A stretch of 64,000 nucleotides of DNA from JAOPZW01 sp963788935 (lineage in GTDB: Bacteria > Actinomycetota > Thermoleophilia > Solirubrobacterales > Solirubrobacteraceae), in NCBI GenBank assembly GCA_963788935.1, contig CAWBIM010000006.1:124001-188000 (forward strand), written 5' to 3'. The notes beneath the pieces were generated by a model that searched no databases, was not told the DNA's origin, and saw only the letters and a program-made list of their open reading frames with translations. The stretch's first letter is position 1; each line of letters starts with the position of its first letter. Made by a program: the position numbers and the translations under genes. Shown here in pieces: positions 1 to 8,440 of the stretch.

Positions 1-2
1 CC

Positions 3-256
3 GGGTTCGAGCCGCGGATCGACTACGTCACGCGCGACCCGCTCGCGATCGGCGGCCTGATCCGCGCGGGGCTCGCCGTCTCGCTCACCCCGCGACTGCT
101 CGCCGGCCGCCTCGAGGACGTCCGCACGATCGCGCTGACGGGCGACGCGCCGTCGCGCCGGCTGTACGCGCTGACGCCCGCGGTCGGCGCGCGGCCGCGG
201 GCGCTGCGCTTCGTGGCCGCGCTGAAGGCGGCCGCGGAGGAGCGGATGCGCGGTGA
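3..256 (+). CDS. LysR-type regulator, C-terminal fragment
   Basis: Only the last ~84 codons lie in the window. The translation (GFEPRIDYVTRDPLAIGGL, then AGLAVSLTPRLLAG) resembles the second half of a LysR substrate-binding domain, with the usual hydrophobic strand and a C-terminal helix rich in Ala and Arg. The family binds DNA through an N-terminal winged helix (outside the window) and senses a small ligand here. The reading frame shows no stop where the family should end and would run on through the convergent genes. A TGA in another frame at 254-256, right before the next gene's end, is the likelier true end, which implies a one-base indel near 240-253. Target genes are unknown. Confidence 0.55.
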   Translation, partial: VRAADRLRHARPARDRRPDPRGARRLAHPATARRPPRGRPHDRADGRRAVAPAVRADARGRRAAAGAALRGRAEGGRGGADAR

Positions 257-257
257 C

Positions 258-590
258 TCAGAGGTCCCAGCCGAAGTAGACCTCGGTCTGCACGAGCTGG
301 TCGCCCGCGAAGGTCAGCACCTCGGTGTTGCGGAAGCGCGTGCCGTCGGGCCGCGTCGCCTCGTAGGTGATCATGGCCTCGTCGCCGTCGGTCATCAGGC
401 GCACGATGCGGAACGTCGAGCGCTCGCCGGCGGGCCAGCAGCGCTCGAAGAAGGCGGCGCGGTCGATGCCGTCGTCCTGCGGGCTCCAGAACCGGAACCC
501 GTCGGCGGCGAGGGCCTCGAACGCGGCCCGGTCGGCCCGGCCGTAGGCGTCGTAGGCGGCGCGGGCGAGGGTGGCACGGTCGGTCGCCAC
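258..590 (-). CDS. SnoaL-like / nuclear transport factor 2-fold protein
   Basis: This 110-residue protein has the SnoaL/NTF2 cone-fold pattern: an N-terminal helix (LARAAYDAYGRADRAAFEAL), an FxFWSPQDDGIDRAAFFER segment, then alternating strands (STFRIVRLMTDGDEAMITYEA and the final EVLTFAGDQLVQTEVYFGW). Such proteins are small hydrolases, isomerases or ligand-binding proteins. No catalytic pair can be assigned, so the substrate is unknown. It begins one base after the end of the RibD-like reductase on the same strand and is probably co-transcribed with it. Confidence 0.65.
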   Translation of the reverse strand: MATDRATLARAAYDAYGRADRAAFEALAADGFRFWSPQDDGIDRAAFFERCWPAGERSTFRIVRLMTDGDEAMITYEATRPDGTRFRNTEVLTFAGDQLVQTEVYFGWDL

Positions 591-591
591 G

Positions 592-1126
592 CTAGGCCTT
601 CGGGACGTAGGTCAGGACGACGATCCCGCTGTCGAACGGCGTCGTCTCGGCGAGCTTCAGGTGCGTCAGGTCGAGGCCGTCGAGCAGGCGGTCGCCCTCG
701 CCGGCCACGACCGGGAACGTCCAGAAGTGGAACTCGTCGACGAGGCCATGGGCGACGAGCGTGTGGTCCAGGACGCCGCTGCCGAACTTCAGCAGGTCGC
801 CGCCGTCCTGCGCCTTGAGCGCCGCCACCGCCTCGGCCGTGTCGCCCTCGAGGACCGTCGCGTTCCACGTCGTCTCGGTGAGCGTCGTGCTCGCGACGTG
901 CTTCGGCATGCAGTTCATCTTGTCCGTGTAGGGATCGCCGCCGCGCTGCGGCCAGGCGTCGGCGAAGCCCTCGTAGGTCACCCGGCCGAGGAGCAGGGCG
1001 TCGGCGGGCTCGAGCAGCTTCGCGGCATACCCCATGTGCTGCTCGTCCCAGTAGCCGGACCCCACTTCTGCGGGTCGAGATGACCCCGTCGAGGGTCACG
1101 AACGTCGATTCCACGAGCTTTCGCAT
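592..1126 (-). CDS. Dihydrofolate reductase-like (RibD C-terminal domain) protein, frame disrupted
   Basis: The protein reads MRKLVESTFVTLDGVIS at its start (ATG at 1126) and continues in another frame from WDEQHMGYAAKLLEPADALL to the stop at 592. It matches the YyaP/YwjB type of RibD C-terminal-domain proteins: GRVTYEGFADAWP, then FGSGVLDHTLVAHGLVDEF, then a FPVVAGEGDRLLDG loop. The family is NADPH-binding and often annotated as deaminase/reductase, but members like this rarely have a proven substrate. Between 1060 and 1078 the frame moves; adding back one G at each of two places restores an unbroken protein of about 178 residues. The SnoaL-like gene follows directly. Confidence 0.65.
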
Positions 1127-1217
1127 GCGTGTGTCCTTTCATCAGCGTGTGGCCCGTACCGACCGCCCACGGCCCGGAAACTCATCGCCGTGGGGCGGAA
1201 CCCGGCATGATCGGGGG

Positions 1218-2213
1218 GTGCCGCTGCGGGTGGGCATCATCGGCGCCGGGGCCATGGGAACGACCCATGCGCGGCTGCTGCGCGAGGAGGTCGCGGGTGC
1301 CGAGGTCGTCGCGGTCGCCGACGCCGACGGCGGCCGCGCGCGGGCGCTCGCCGATGCCGGCGCGACCCCCGCCCGCGTCGTGGCGGACGGCCTGGGCCTG
1401 GTGGCCGACCCGGACGTCGACGCCGTGCTCGTCGCGTCGCCCGGCGACACCCACGAGGACTACGTGCGCGCGTGCCTGGCCGCCGGCAGGCCGGTGCTGT
1501 GCGAGAAGCCGCTCGCGAGCACCGCGGACGCGGCGCGGCGGGTCGTCGACGCCGAGGCCGCCGTCGGGCGGCGGCTCGTGCAGGTCGGCTTCATGCGCCG
1601 CTTCGACCCCGGCTACGTCGCGCTGCGCGACGCGCTCGACGCCGGCCGCGTCGGCGCCCCGGTCGTCGTGCACTCGGTCCACCGCAACCGCTCCGTGCCG
1701 CCGGGCTTCGGCACGGAGCTGATCCTCAAGGACACGCTCGTCCACGACGTCGACGTCGTCCGCTTCCTCCTCGGCGAGGAGGTCGTGCGGGCGACCGTCC
1801 ATGCCGGACGGCCCAGCGCGCTGGCCCCGGACGGCGTGCAGGATCCGGTCGTCGTCGTGCTGCGCACCGAGACGGGCGTCGTCGTGACCGTCGAGGCGTT
1901 CGTCAACGCGCAGTACGCCTACGACATCCGCTGCGAGGTCGTCGGGGAGACCGGGACGCTCGCGCTCCCGGCGCCGCCGGAGCCGGCGGTCGGCTTCGAG
2001 GACCGGTTCGCCGCGGCCTACACCGCCGAGCTGCGGGCCTGGGTCGCGGCCGTCGCCTCCGGCGTCCCGGCCGGCGCGAGCGCGTGGGACGGCTACGCGG
2101 CCGCCGCCGTGTGCGAGGCGGCCCTCGCGTCGCTGCGCTCCGGCGGGCCGGTCGACGTCGTCCTCGGGCCGGTGCCGGACCTGTACGGCGGCGCTTCCGC
2201 GCCGCCGCGATGA
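1218..2213 (+). CDS. Gfo/Idh/MocA family NAD(P)-dependent oxidoreductase
   Basis: This 331-residue protein starts with a Rossmann dinucleotide-binding motif (VGIIGAGAMGTTHARLL, residues ~4-20). The family signature VLCEKPLAST at ~residues 93-102 contains the conserved Glu-Lys-Pro, and KDTLVHDVDVVRFLLG contains the His used in catalysis. Related enzymes (inositol 2-dehydrogenase, sugar dehydrogenases) oxidise or reduce sugar or inositol hydroxyl groups with NAD(P). I chose the GTG at 1218 because it follows a GGGGGG tract and sits just before the Rossmann strand; upstream in-frame codons look non-coding. The exact substrate cannot be told. It stands alone between a minus-strand pair and the VOC gene. 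Confidence 0.8.
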   Translation: MPLRVGIIGAGAMGTTHARLLREEVAGAEVVAVADADGGRARALADAGATPARVVADGLGLVADPDVDAVLVASPGDTHEDYVRACLAAGRPVLCEKPLASTADAARRVVDAEAAVGRRLVQVGFMRRFDPGYVALRDALDAGRVGAPVVVHSVHRNRSVPPGFGTELILKDTLVHDVDVVRFLLGEEVVRATVHAGRPSALAPDGVQDPVVVVLRTETGVVVTVEAFVNAQYAYDIRCEVVGETGTLALPAPPEPAVGFEDRFAAAYTAELRAWVAAVASGVPAGASAWDGYAAAAVCEAALASLRSGGPVDVVLGPVPDLYGGASAPPR

Positions 2214-2271
2214 GTTCTCGCGCGGCCGCGGGTCTCAGGGCCCAGATCCACTCAACCTCCAGGAGGACGAC

Positions 2272-2673
2272 GTGAGCACCACCAGCACCACCGCCGCCGT
2301 CAGCCGGGTCGGCGTCATCTGCATCCCGACCTCCGACCAGGACCGCGCGATCGCGTTCTACACCGAGACCCTCGGGCTCGAGCTGCGCGCGGACGTGCCG
2401 TTCGGCGGCGACTACCGCTGGGTCGAGGTCGCGCCCGCGGGCGGCGAGGCGCGTATCGCGATCGTCCCGCCGCCGCCGGGCAAGCCGACCGGTGGCATGG
2501 AGACCGGCATCGGCCTCGAGACGGCCGACGTCGACGGCTTCCACGCGCGCCTGAAGGCGGCGGGCGTCGACGTCGACGACGAGGTCAGCCGCATGGGCGA
2601 CCCCGTCCCGCCGCTGTTCTGGCTGCGCGACCCGGACGGCAACGTCCTCATGGTCGTCGACGGCCCGGCCTGA
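2272..2673 (+). CDS. VOC (glyoxalase/bleomycin-resistance fold) protein
   Basis: This 133-residue protein has two beta-alpha-beta-beta-beta modules of the vicinal oxygen chelate family: VGVICIPTSDQDRAIAFYTE at the start and FWLRDPDGNVLMVVDGP at the end. The Asp-Pro-Asp-Gly-Asn turn is typical. These proteins bind a divalent metal and act as lyases, dioxygenases or drug binders; no specific reaction can be named. A strong Shine-Dalgarno sequence (AGGAGGA) lies 5-11 bases before the GTG start at 2272, which fixes the start. A hairpin terminator follows. Confidence 0.75.
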   Translation: MSTTSTTAAVSRVGVICIPTSDQDRAIAFYTETLGLELRADVPFGGDYRWVEVAPAGGEARIAIVPPPPGKPTGGMETGIGLETADVDGFHARLKAAGVDVDDEVSRMGDPVPPLFWLRDPDGNVLMVVDGPA

Positions 2674-2684
2674 TCGGCGCACCC

Positions 2685-2713
2685 GCCGGGGGCCGGCCGG
2701 TCAGGCCCCCGGC
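2685..2713 (+). terminator. Hairpin terminator after the VOC gene
   Basis: GCCGGGGGCC (2685-2694) and GGCCCCCGGC (2704-2713) are exact inverted repeats around a 9-base loop, 12 bases after the VOC stop codon. There is no T-run, as is common in high-GC actinobacteria. It separates the VOC gene from the peptidase gene. Confidence 0.55.
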
Positions 2714-2754
2714 GACCGCGCCGCACGCCGGCGGGCGATCGGCTAAACCGGTGC

Positions 2755-4818
2755 GTGATGACCGAGACCTCCGTGGCCGGCCCGCGCGACGCCGGCGACG
2801 CCGCCAAGCCCTTCCACGACCTCGAGCAGTACATCGCGCTGCCGCGCCTCAGCGGCCTCGAGCTCGCCCCCGACGGCTCCCGCCTCGTCACCTCCGTCGC
2901 CACGCTGAACCCCAAGCGCACCGGGTTCGTCAGCGCGGTGTGGGAGGTCGACCCCGCCGGCGAGGCCCCCGCCCGCCGCCTGACGCGCAGCAGCAAGGGC
3001 GAGCGCGCCGTGGCGTTCACCGCCGGCGGCGACCTGCTCTTCCTCTCCGCGCGCCCGGACCCCGACGCCGAGGAGGCCGACGACGACGCGCCCGCGGCGC
3101 TGTGGCTGCTGCCGAAGGGCGGCGGCGAGGCCCGCATCGTCGGCACGCGCCCGGGCGGCTTCGAGGGCGTCGCGACGGCCGCGGCGGCGGACACGGTCGC
3201 GGTGCTCTCGCCGACGCTGCCCGGCTCGGTGACCGGCGAGGACGACGAGCAGCGCCGCAAGGCGCGCAAGGACCGCAAGGTCTCCGCGATCCTGCACACC
3301 GGCTACCCGATCCGCTACTGGGACGACGACCTCGGGCCCGACGAGCCGCGCCTGCTCACCGGCGCGATCCCCGACGGCGACGACGCGGTGACCTGGACGG
3401 ACCAGACGCCGGCGCCCGGCCACTCGCTCCTGGAGGCCGACGCCGAGCTCGCCCCCGACGGTCGCACCGCCGTGGTCGCGTGGCACGTCTACGACCCCAA
3501 CGGCCACAACCGCGAGGTCGTCGTGGCGATCGACGTCGCCACCGCGGAGCGCACCACGCTGGCCGACGACCCGGCCTACGACTACTTCGGTGCGCGGATC
3601 TCGCCCGACGGGCGCACCGTCGCGATCCTCCGCCACCTGCGCTCCGCCCACGATCGCCCGCCGCAGATCCACCTCGCCGTCGTGCCCGTCACCGGGGGCG
3701 AGATCACGGTCGTCGCGCCGGACTGGGACCGCTGGCCGAACGACATGCGCTGGACCCCCGACGGCGAGGCGCTGATCGTCTGTGCCGACGAGGGCGGCCG
3801 CAGCCCGCTGTTCCGCGTGGGCGTCGCCGACGGCGCCGTCGTCCGCCTGACGGGCGACCACGGCACGTACTCGTCACCGTGCGTCTCGCCCGACGGGCGC
3901 CACGTCTTCGCGGTGCGCAACGCGATCGACGCGCCCGAGACGCCGGTGCGGCTCGACGCCCACACCGCGGCCCAGGAGCCGGTGTTCCTGCCCTCGCCCG
4001 CGGCCGAGCCGGCCCTCCCGGGCACGCTGACCGAGATCACCGCGACCGCCGAGGACGGCACGGACCTGCGCGCCTGGCTCGTGCTCCCCGAGGGGGCCGA
4101 GGCCGAGCCCGCGCCGCTGCTGCTCTGGATCCACGGCGGGCCGCTGCACAGCTGGAACTCGTGGACGTGGCGCTGGAACCCGTGGCTCATGGCGGCGCGC
4201 GGCTACGCCGTCCTGCTGCCCGACCCGGCCCTGTCGACCGGCTACGGCCAGCGCATGATCGACCGGGGCTGGGCGTCGTGGGGCAAGGCGCCGTACACCG
4301 ACCTCATGCGCCTCACCGACGCCGCGGAGGCCCGCGACGAGATCGACGCGACCCGCACCGCCGCGATGGGCGGCTCGTTCGGCGGCTACATGGCCAACTG
4401 GATCGCGGGCCACACCGACCGCTTCGCCGCGATCGTGACGCACGCGAGCCTCTGGGCGCTCGACCAGTTCGGGCCGACGACGGACGACGCGTCGTACTGG
4501 CTGGGCGAGATGACCGAGGAGATGGCGATGGCCAACAGCCCGCACCTCGCGGCCAACGCGATCACGACGCCGATGCTCGTCATCCACGGCGACAAGGACT
4601 ACCGCGTGCCGATCGGCGAGGCCCTGCGCCTGTGGTGGGACCTCGTCTCGCGCCAGGAGGACCCCGCGACCCAGCCGCACCGGTTCCTCTACTTCCCCGA
4701 CGAGAACCACTGGATCCTCAAGCCCCAGCACGCGATCGTCTGGTACGAGACCGTCCTCGCCTTCCTCGCCCAGCACGTGCTCGGAGAGGACGCCGAGATG
4801 CCGGAGATCCTGCGGTGA
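2755..4818 (+). CDS. S9-family prolyl oligopeptidase / acylaminoacyl-peptidase
   Basis: This 687-residue protein has an N-terminal TolB-like beta-propeller (~residues 20-400, with repeats such as LAPDGSRLV and ISPDGRTVAILR) and a C-terminal alpha/beta hydrolase. The catalytic Ser is in MGGSFGGYMANW (Ser541). Asp615 in IHGDKDYRVP and His652 in DENHW complete the triad at the usual spacing. LWIHGGPLHSW is the oxyanion-hole strand. Family members cleave short peptides, often removing N-acyl amino acids; no signal peptide is seen, so it is probably cytoplasmic. GTG at 2755 and ATG at 2758 are both possible starts. It ends three bases before the convergent dapB-like gene. Confidence 0.85.
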   Translation: MMTETSVAGPRDAGDAAKPFHDLEQYIALPRLSGLELAPDGSRLVTSVATLNPKRTGFVSAVWEVDPAGEAPARRLTRSSKGERAVAFTAGGDLLFLSARPDPDAEEADDDAPAALWLLPKGGGEARIVGTRPGGFEGVATAAAADTVAVLSPTLPGSVTGEDDEQRRKARKDRKVSAILHTGYPIRYWDDDLGPDEPRLLTGAIPDGDDAVTWTDQTPAPGHSLLEADAELAPDGRTAVVAWHVYDPNGHNREVVVAIDVATAERTTLADDPAYDYFGARISPDGRTVAILRHLRSAHDRPPQIHLAVVPVTGGEITVVAPDWDRWPNDMRWTPDGEALIVCADEGGRSPLFRVGVADGAVVRLTGDHGTYSSPCVSPDGRHVFAVRNAIDAPETPVRLDAHTAAQEPVFLPSPAAEPALPGTLTEITATAEDGTDLRAWLVLPEGAEAEPAPLLLWIHGGPLHSWNSWTWRWNPWLMAARGYAVLLPDPALSTGYGQRMIDRGWASWGKAPYTDLMRLTDAAEARDEIDATRTAAMGGSFGGYMANWIAGHTDRFAAIVTHASLWALDQFGPTTDDASYWLGEMTEEMAMANSPHLAANAITTPMLVIHGDKDYRVPIGEALRLWWDLVSRQEDPATQPHRFLYFPDENHWILKPQHAIVWYETVLAFLAQHVLGEDAEMPEILR

Positions 4819-4821
4819 GGC

Positions 4822-5634
4822 TCAGCCGTCGCCGAGCAGGAGCGTGTCGAGGCCGCGGGTGACGCCGACGAGGCCGGGCACCCGGCGCACGGCGATCAGG
4901 GTGCCCGCGACGTAGGGCTCGGGCGTGCCGCCGGCGTCGTGGCGGATCGTCAGGCGCTCGTCGGGCAGGCCGAAGACGACCTCGGTCGACACGACGAAGC
5001 TCGGCAGGCGCACGGAGTGGATCTGCGTGCCGCCGACCGTCGCTCCCCGCGCCTCCTGCGGGCCGTGGAGGTCGGCGATCGGGTGGCCGATCGCGGGGTG
5101 CCGGACGGCGCCCAGGCGCTCGGCGAGCTCGCGCGCGGTGCCCGACGGGACGTCCGGCTTCGTCGCGCTCGCGTAGTCGATGACCTCCCACTGCGGCAGG
5201 TGCCGGGCCGCGAGGAGGGCGGCGGCCTGGGCCATCGCGGCGGTCAGCGAGAAGTTGCCCGACGCGACGACCCCGACGCCGCGCTCGCGCGCGGCGGCGT
5301 CGATCGCGGCGAAGTCCTCGGCGGTCAGGCCCGAGCTGCCGACCACGACCGGCACACCGGCCGAGACCGCCGCCAGCGTGTTCGCCCGGACCGCGGTCGC
5401 CGACGTGTAGTCGACGAGGACGTCGACGCCTTCGAGCGCCTCGGCGACCGTCGCGTGGACGGGCACGCCGAGGGCGTCGCCGCCGAGCGCCTCGCCGAGG
5501 TCGGCGCCGGCGGCCGAGCGGCTCACCGCGGCGGCGAGCCGCAGGTCGGGGGCGTCGAGGATGCCGCGGACGAGCGCGCGGCCGGTCCAGCCGGTCGCGC
5601 CCGCCAGACAGACCGAGAGCTCCTGCGTCGCCAT
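4822..5634 (-). CDS. dapB: Dihydrodipicolinate reductase family protein (DapB-like)
   Basis: The 270-residue protein has the DapB layout: N-terminal Rossmann motif (VCLAGATGWTGRALVRGI, residues ~8-25), VLVDYTSATAVRANTL, VVVGSSGLT, and a central SGNFSLTAAM. The segment ASATKPDVPSGTA matches the conserved Lys-x-Asp-x-Pro-Ser-Gly-Thr-Ala substrate loop of 4-hydroxy-tetrahydrodipicolinate reductase. That enzyme works in lysine and diaminopimelate synthesis with NAD(P)H. The usual DapB nucleotide motif GxxGRMG is here GATGWTG, and the customary lysine-pathway neighbours are absent, so it could be a paralogue with another role. It is followed upstream by a cupin gene on the same strand. Confidence 0.7.
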   Translation of the reverse strand: MATQELSVCLAGATGWTGRALVRGILDAPDLRLAAAVSRSAAGADLGEALGGDALGVPVHATVAEALEGVDVLVDYTSATAVRANTLAAVSAGVPVVVGSSGLTAEDFAAIDAAARERGVGVVASGNFSLTAAMAQAAALLAARHLPQWEVIDYASATKPDVPSGTARELAERLGAVRHPAIGHPIADLHGPQEARGATVGGTQIHSVRLPSFVVSTEVVFGLPDERLTIRHDAGGTPEPYVAGTLIAVRRVPGLVGVTRGLDTLLLGDG

Positions 5635-5686
5635 GAGGGCCGCACCTCCGGGTCGGGGTCGAGGCGCGACATCATCGCCGACGGCG

Positions 5687-6181
5687 TCAGGCCCAGCCGG
5701 CCACGCCCTCGCCGCCGACGGGGTCGGTGTCCGGGGCGGGCAGCGCGGCGATCCGCTCGCGGGCCGCGGCGACCTCGTCGGGGTCATCGCCGCGCAGCAG
5801 GTCGTAGTCCTCCTGCCCGGGCGGATAGGCGCCGACGACGGTGAAGCCGTCGCGCGCGCTGCGGCGGCGGTGCCCCGTCCCGGCCGGGAGCACGAGGACG
5901 TCCCCGGCGGCGACGTCGAACGCCTCGCCCTGCGGGCCGCCGAGCTCGAGGGTCGCGGCGCCGGCGACGACCGCGAGCGCCTCATGGGAGGTGGAGTGGA
6001 AGTGGTGGAAGTCGAAGACCCCGTCGACCCACGAGCCGCCCCAGCCGTTGGCGGCGAACAGCTCGCGCGCCGCGTCCGGCCCCGCGGCGGCGCCGTCGAC
6101 GGCGTGGTAGATCAGGACCGGGAAGCGCGGGTGGTTGGGGATCCGATCGCCGGGCGGCGCGGACCAGGTGTCGAGACGCAT
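5687..6181 (-). CDS. YjlB-type cupin protein
   Basis: A 164-residue protein with a single cupin barrel in its middle (VDGVFDFHHFHSTSHEALAV, then FDVAAGDVLVLPAGTGHRR). The two His of the first cupin motif (HHFH and SHE) and the His of the second (GTGHR) are present, so metal binding is likely. Length and the start PNHPRFPVLIYHAV fit the YjlB family, whose function is unknown. The gene is 52 bases upstream of the DapB-like gene on the same strand, which suggests one transcript. Confidence 0.65.
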   Translation of the reverse strand: MRLDTWSAPPGDRIPNHPRFPVLIYHAVDGAAAGPDAARELFAANGWGGSWVDGVFDFHHFHSTSHEALAVVAGAATLELGGPQGEAFDVAAGDVLVLPAGTGHRRRSARDGFTVVGAYPPGQEDYDLLRGDDPDEVAAARERIAALPAPDTDPVGGEGVAGWA

Positions 6182-6219
6182 GACGCCTCGGCTACCCGGT
6201 GCGCGCCGCCGCGGATCGG

Positions 6220-7128
6220 CTACGCCGCGGCCTGGAACAGGAGGCCGAGCACGGCCATGCCGAGGTCCTGCATCGGCTTCGGGTCGCGCGGGGCGGTGTA
6301 CTCGACGTCGTCGCCCCACTTCGTGAGCTTGATCTCGAGGGAGAGCTTCAGCGCGTCGAGCTCGGCGGCCGAGGCGTCGCCGGAGGCGAGCGCGCGCAGG
6401 GTCGCCCGGTCGAGGTCGGCGGTGATGCGGACCGCCCGCGGCAGGTCGTCGTCCTGGCCGATGACGTACGTCAGCTCGGTCACGCGGCAGAACTGCGCGA
6501 CGCGGTCGCGGTCCTGCGCCGTCATCGTCGTGCCGTTGCGCTCGGCGAGCGCGACGATCGCCGCGGGCCGGCAGTGGCCCTGGGCCTGCCAGGTCGGGCC
6601 GTCGATGTCCGGCCCGCGCGTGACCGTGGCGTCGAGGACCTCGTCGGAGTGGTCGTAGACCCAGCGCAGCGTCTTGCGCAGCGCCTTGGGGTCGGTGTCG
6701 GCGCCGGTCTTCGCCTTGGTCGTGTCCTGCAGATCGTTCAGGCCCTTGGTCGTGTCGCCGTACCAGGAGCCGAGCAGGTTGACGTACGTCTCGTTCCGGC
6801 CGACGAGCGCCCGGGCGTCGTAGTGCCCGCCGCCGAACGCGAGGTTGCCGACGAACGTGAGCGCATCCTTCGACAGGCCGCCCGACGCCTTGAGCGAAAC
6901 CGGCTGGGACAGGAACTTGCGCGTCTGGGCGGACGCGTGCGCCGACGGGGTCGCGTCGACGGTCGCGGTGACGGCGTAGTGGACGCGGAGGTCCTTCTGC
7001 TGGGAGGCGGCCCGCAGCGAGGAGCCGATCAGCCCCGGCACGTCCGGCTGCCCGCCGCCGCATCCGGCGACGGCCAGGCTGCAGAGCACGGCGAGGAGTG
7101 AGGCGATGGTCAGCGCGCGCAGGCGCAT
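6220..7128 (-). CDS. Predicted lipoprotein, LppX/LolA-like
   Basis: The 302-residue protein starts with a lipoprotein signal (MRLRALTIASLLAVLCSL followed by the lipobox AVAGC, Cys at ~23). The mature part (VHYAVTATVDATPSA, LVGRNETYVNLLGSWYG) has the long alternating strands and a glycine-rich turn seen in actinobacterial LppX/LprG-type lipid-binding lipoproteins, but identity to a named family is not certain. It is expected to be anchored to the outer face of the cell membrane. It is one gene in a minus-strand series; no partner suggests its role. Confidence 0.6.
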   Translation of the reverse strand: MRLRALTIASLLAVLCSLAVAGCGGGQPDVPGLIGSSLRAASQQKDLRVHYAVTATVDATPSAHASAQTRKFLSQPVSLKASGGLSKDALTFVGNLAFGGGHYDARALVGRNETYVNLLGSWYGDTTKGLNDLQDTTKAKTGADTDPKALRKTLRWVYDHSDEVLDATVTRGPDIDGPTWQAQGHCRPAAIVALAERNGTTMTAQDRDRVAQFCRVTELTYVIGQDDDLPRAVRITADLDRATLRALASGDASAAELDALKLSLEIKLTKWGDDVEYTAPRDPKPMQDLGMAVLGLLFQAAA

Positions 7129-7234
7129 GAAGGTCCCTTTCGGTGGAAGACGTCGGGCCTTCCGTCGTCGCGCCGGCGCTCGGCCTTGCCCTTCGGTGCT
7201 CGTGGGCGGACGAACGTTCGCCGCGCCCGGCCGC

Positions 7235-7993
7235 TCAGCCCGCGGCGCTGCCCGCCAGCAGGACCTCGGCCACCTGCTCCGGGTCGTCCCACATCGGCAG
7301 GTGGCCGCAGCCGTGGAGCGTCACGCTGCGCACCGCGGGCGGGAGGTCGCGGCGGCGGGCGACGAGGCGGTCGTGATCGGGCCACGCGAGCGTGACGGGC
7401 ACCGCGAGCGCGTCGAGGCCGGTGAAGGTCCCGGCGCGCATGGCGGTGTTGACGGCCTCGAAGCCGGTCGCGGCGGCGTAGGCGGCGACGAGGTGCGCGG
7501 CGGCGGCGGGCGGGACGCGGTCGGGGCGCGCCACGATCCCGGCGAGCGCGAGCCGGCGGCCCCGCTCGGTGCGCGTCAGCGCCGCCGCGACGGGGCGGAT
7601 CGTCCGCGCGAGGCGGCGCGCGACGTTGCGGCGCGGGCGCAGCGGCTGCGGCCACAGGCCGGCGGGGGCGATCGCGGTCACCGAGCGCGCGGCGCCGGTC
7701 AGGGCGAGCTCGAGCGCGACCCACCCGCCGAGCGAGTTGCCCGCGACGTGGAAGGGCGCGTCGACGACGCCGGCGAGCCCGTCCGCGACGGCGCGGGCGA
7801 GCCGCGCGGGGGTCGGCGGCGGATCGTCGGGGAGCGGGGACGAGGCCCCGAAGCCGGGCAGGTCGACCGTGACGACGGTGCGCTCGCGGGCGAGGCGGCC
7901 GACCACGGGGTCCCACGCGCGGCGGTCGGCCCCGAGCGGGTGCAGCAGGACGAGCGCCGGGCCGTCGCCGCGGCGCTCGAAGGCCAGGCCCAT
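7235..7993 (-). CDS. Alpha/beta-fold hydrolase
   Basis: A 252-residue alpha/beta hydrolase. LVLLHPLGADRRAWDPVV is the oxyanion strand, VAGNSLGGWVALELAL holds the nucleophile Ser in GNSLGG, AWPDHDRLV supplies the acidic residue, and CGHLPMWDDPEQVAEV gives the catalytic His near the C-terminus. Such enzymes cleave esters, lactones, haloalkanes or C-C bonds; the substrate cannot be told. Its ATG overlaps the stop of the upstream membrane-protein gene (ATGA), so the pair is translationally coupled. Confidence 0.75.
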   Translation of the reverse strand: MGLAFERRGDGPALVLLHPLGADRRAWDPVVGRLARERTVVTVDLPGFGASSPLPDDPPPTPARLARAVADGLAGVVDAPFHVAGNSLGGWVALELALTGAARSVTAIAPAGLWPQPLRPRRNVARRLARTIRPVAAALTRTERGRRLALAGIVARPDRVPPAAAAHLVAAYAAATGFEAVNTAMRAGTFTGLDALAVPVTLAWPDHDRLVARRRDLPPAVRSVTLHGCGHLPMWDDPEQVAEVLLAGSAAG

Positions 7994-8367
7994 CAGTCGT
8001 CGAGCACGGCGCCCACAGCGGCGCTCAGGAGCGCCGACGCCCCGGCCACGACGAGCGTCGCGGGCGCGGCGCCGTCGGGCAGCCCGCGGCGTCCGGCCGC
8101 GGTGGCGACGATGTCCGACACGTCGCCCGCGACGCTCGCGGCCAGCCACGGCCGCACGGCGTCGCCGCGGACGGTCGCGACCAGGCCGCCGGTGTGCAGC
8201 AGGATCTCGCGGGCGCCGAGGCCGCGCAGCGCGACCTTCGTCGGGTCGGTCCCGCCCGCCGGCCCGAGCCAGCGGCGCGTGAGCCGGGCGGGCGCGGCGA
8301 TGAGCGCGACGCCGTAGGCGATGCGCAGGCTCATGACGGAGGCGGCGAGGATGCGGGAGGCAGGCAT
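7993..8367 (-). CDS. Small integral membrane protein of unknown function
   Basis: This 124-residue protein has three to four hydrophobic helices (around residues 5-27, 45-65, 75-90 and 100-120) joined by short basic or acidic loops, with the recurrent actinobacterial pattern RGLGAREILLHTG in the middle. No enzyme motif is visible. The ATGA overlap with the hydrolase downstream suggests a functional pair, possibly acting on a membrane or lipophilic substrate. Confidence 0.5.
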   Translation of the reverse strand: MPASRILAASVMSLRIAYGVALIAAPARLTRRWLGPAGGTDPTKVALRGLGAREILLHTGGLVATVRGDAVRPWLAASVAGDVSDIVATAAGRRGLPDGAAPATLVVAGASALLSAAVGAVLDD

Positions 8368-8440
8368 GTCCCCGGGATACGAAGCACCGGCGCGGCCCCG
8401 ATCACTGATCGGGTCCCGCGGACTCGCGCGTACCCCGCAC

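Noticed and set aside
213..818. Long plus-strand frame that extends the LysR fragment
   Set aside because: The part after ~256 is Arg/Gly/Ala-rich, has no family pattern and lies on top of two well-supported minus-strand genes.
7203..7229. Hairpin after the hydrolase gene as a terminator
   Set aside because: The centre CGAACGTTCG is palindromic but the outer arms pair poorly; support is too weak to list.
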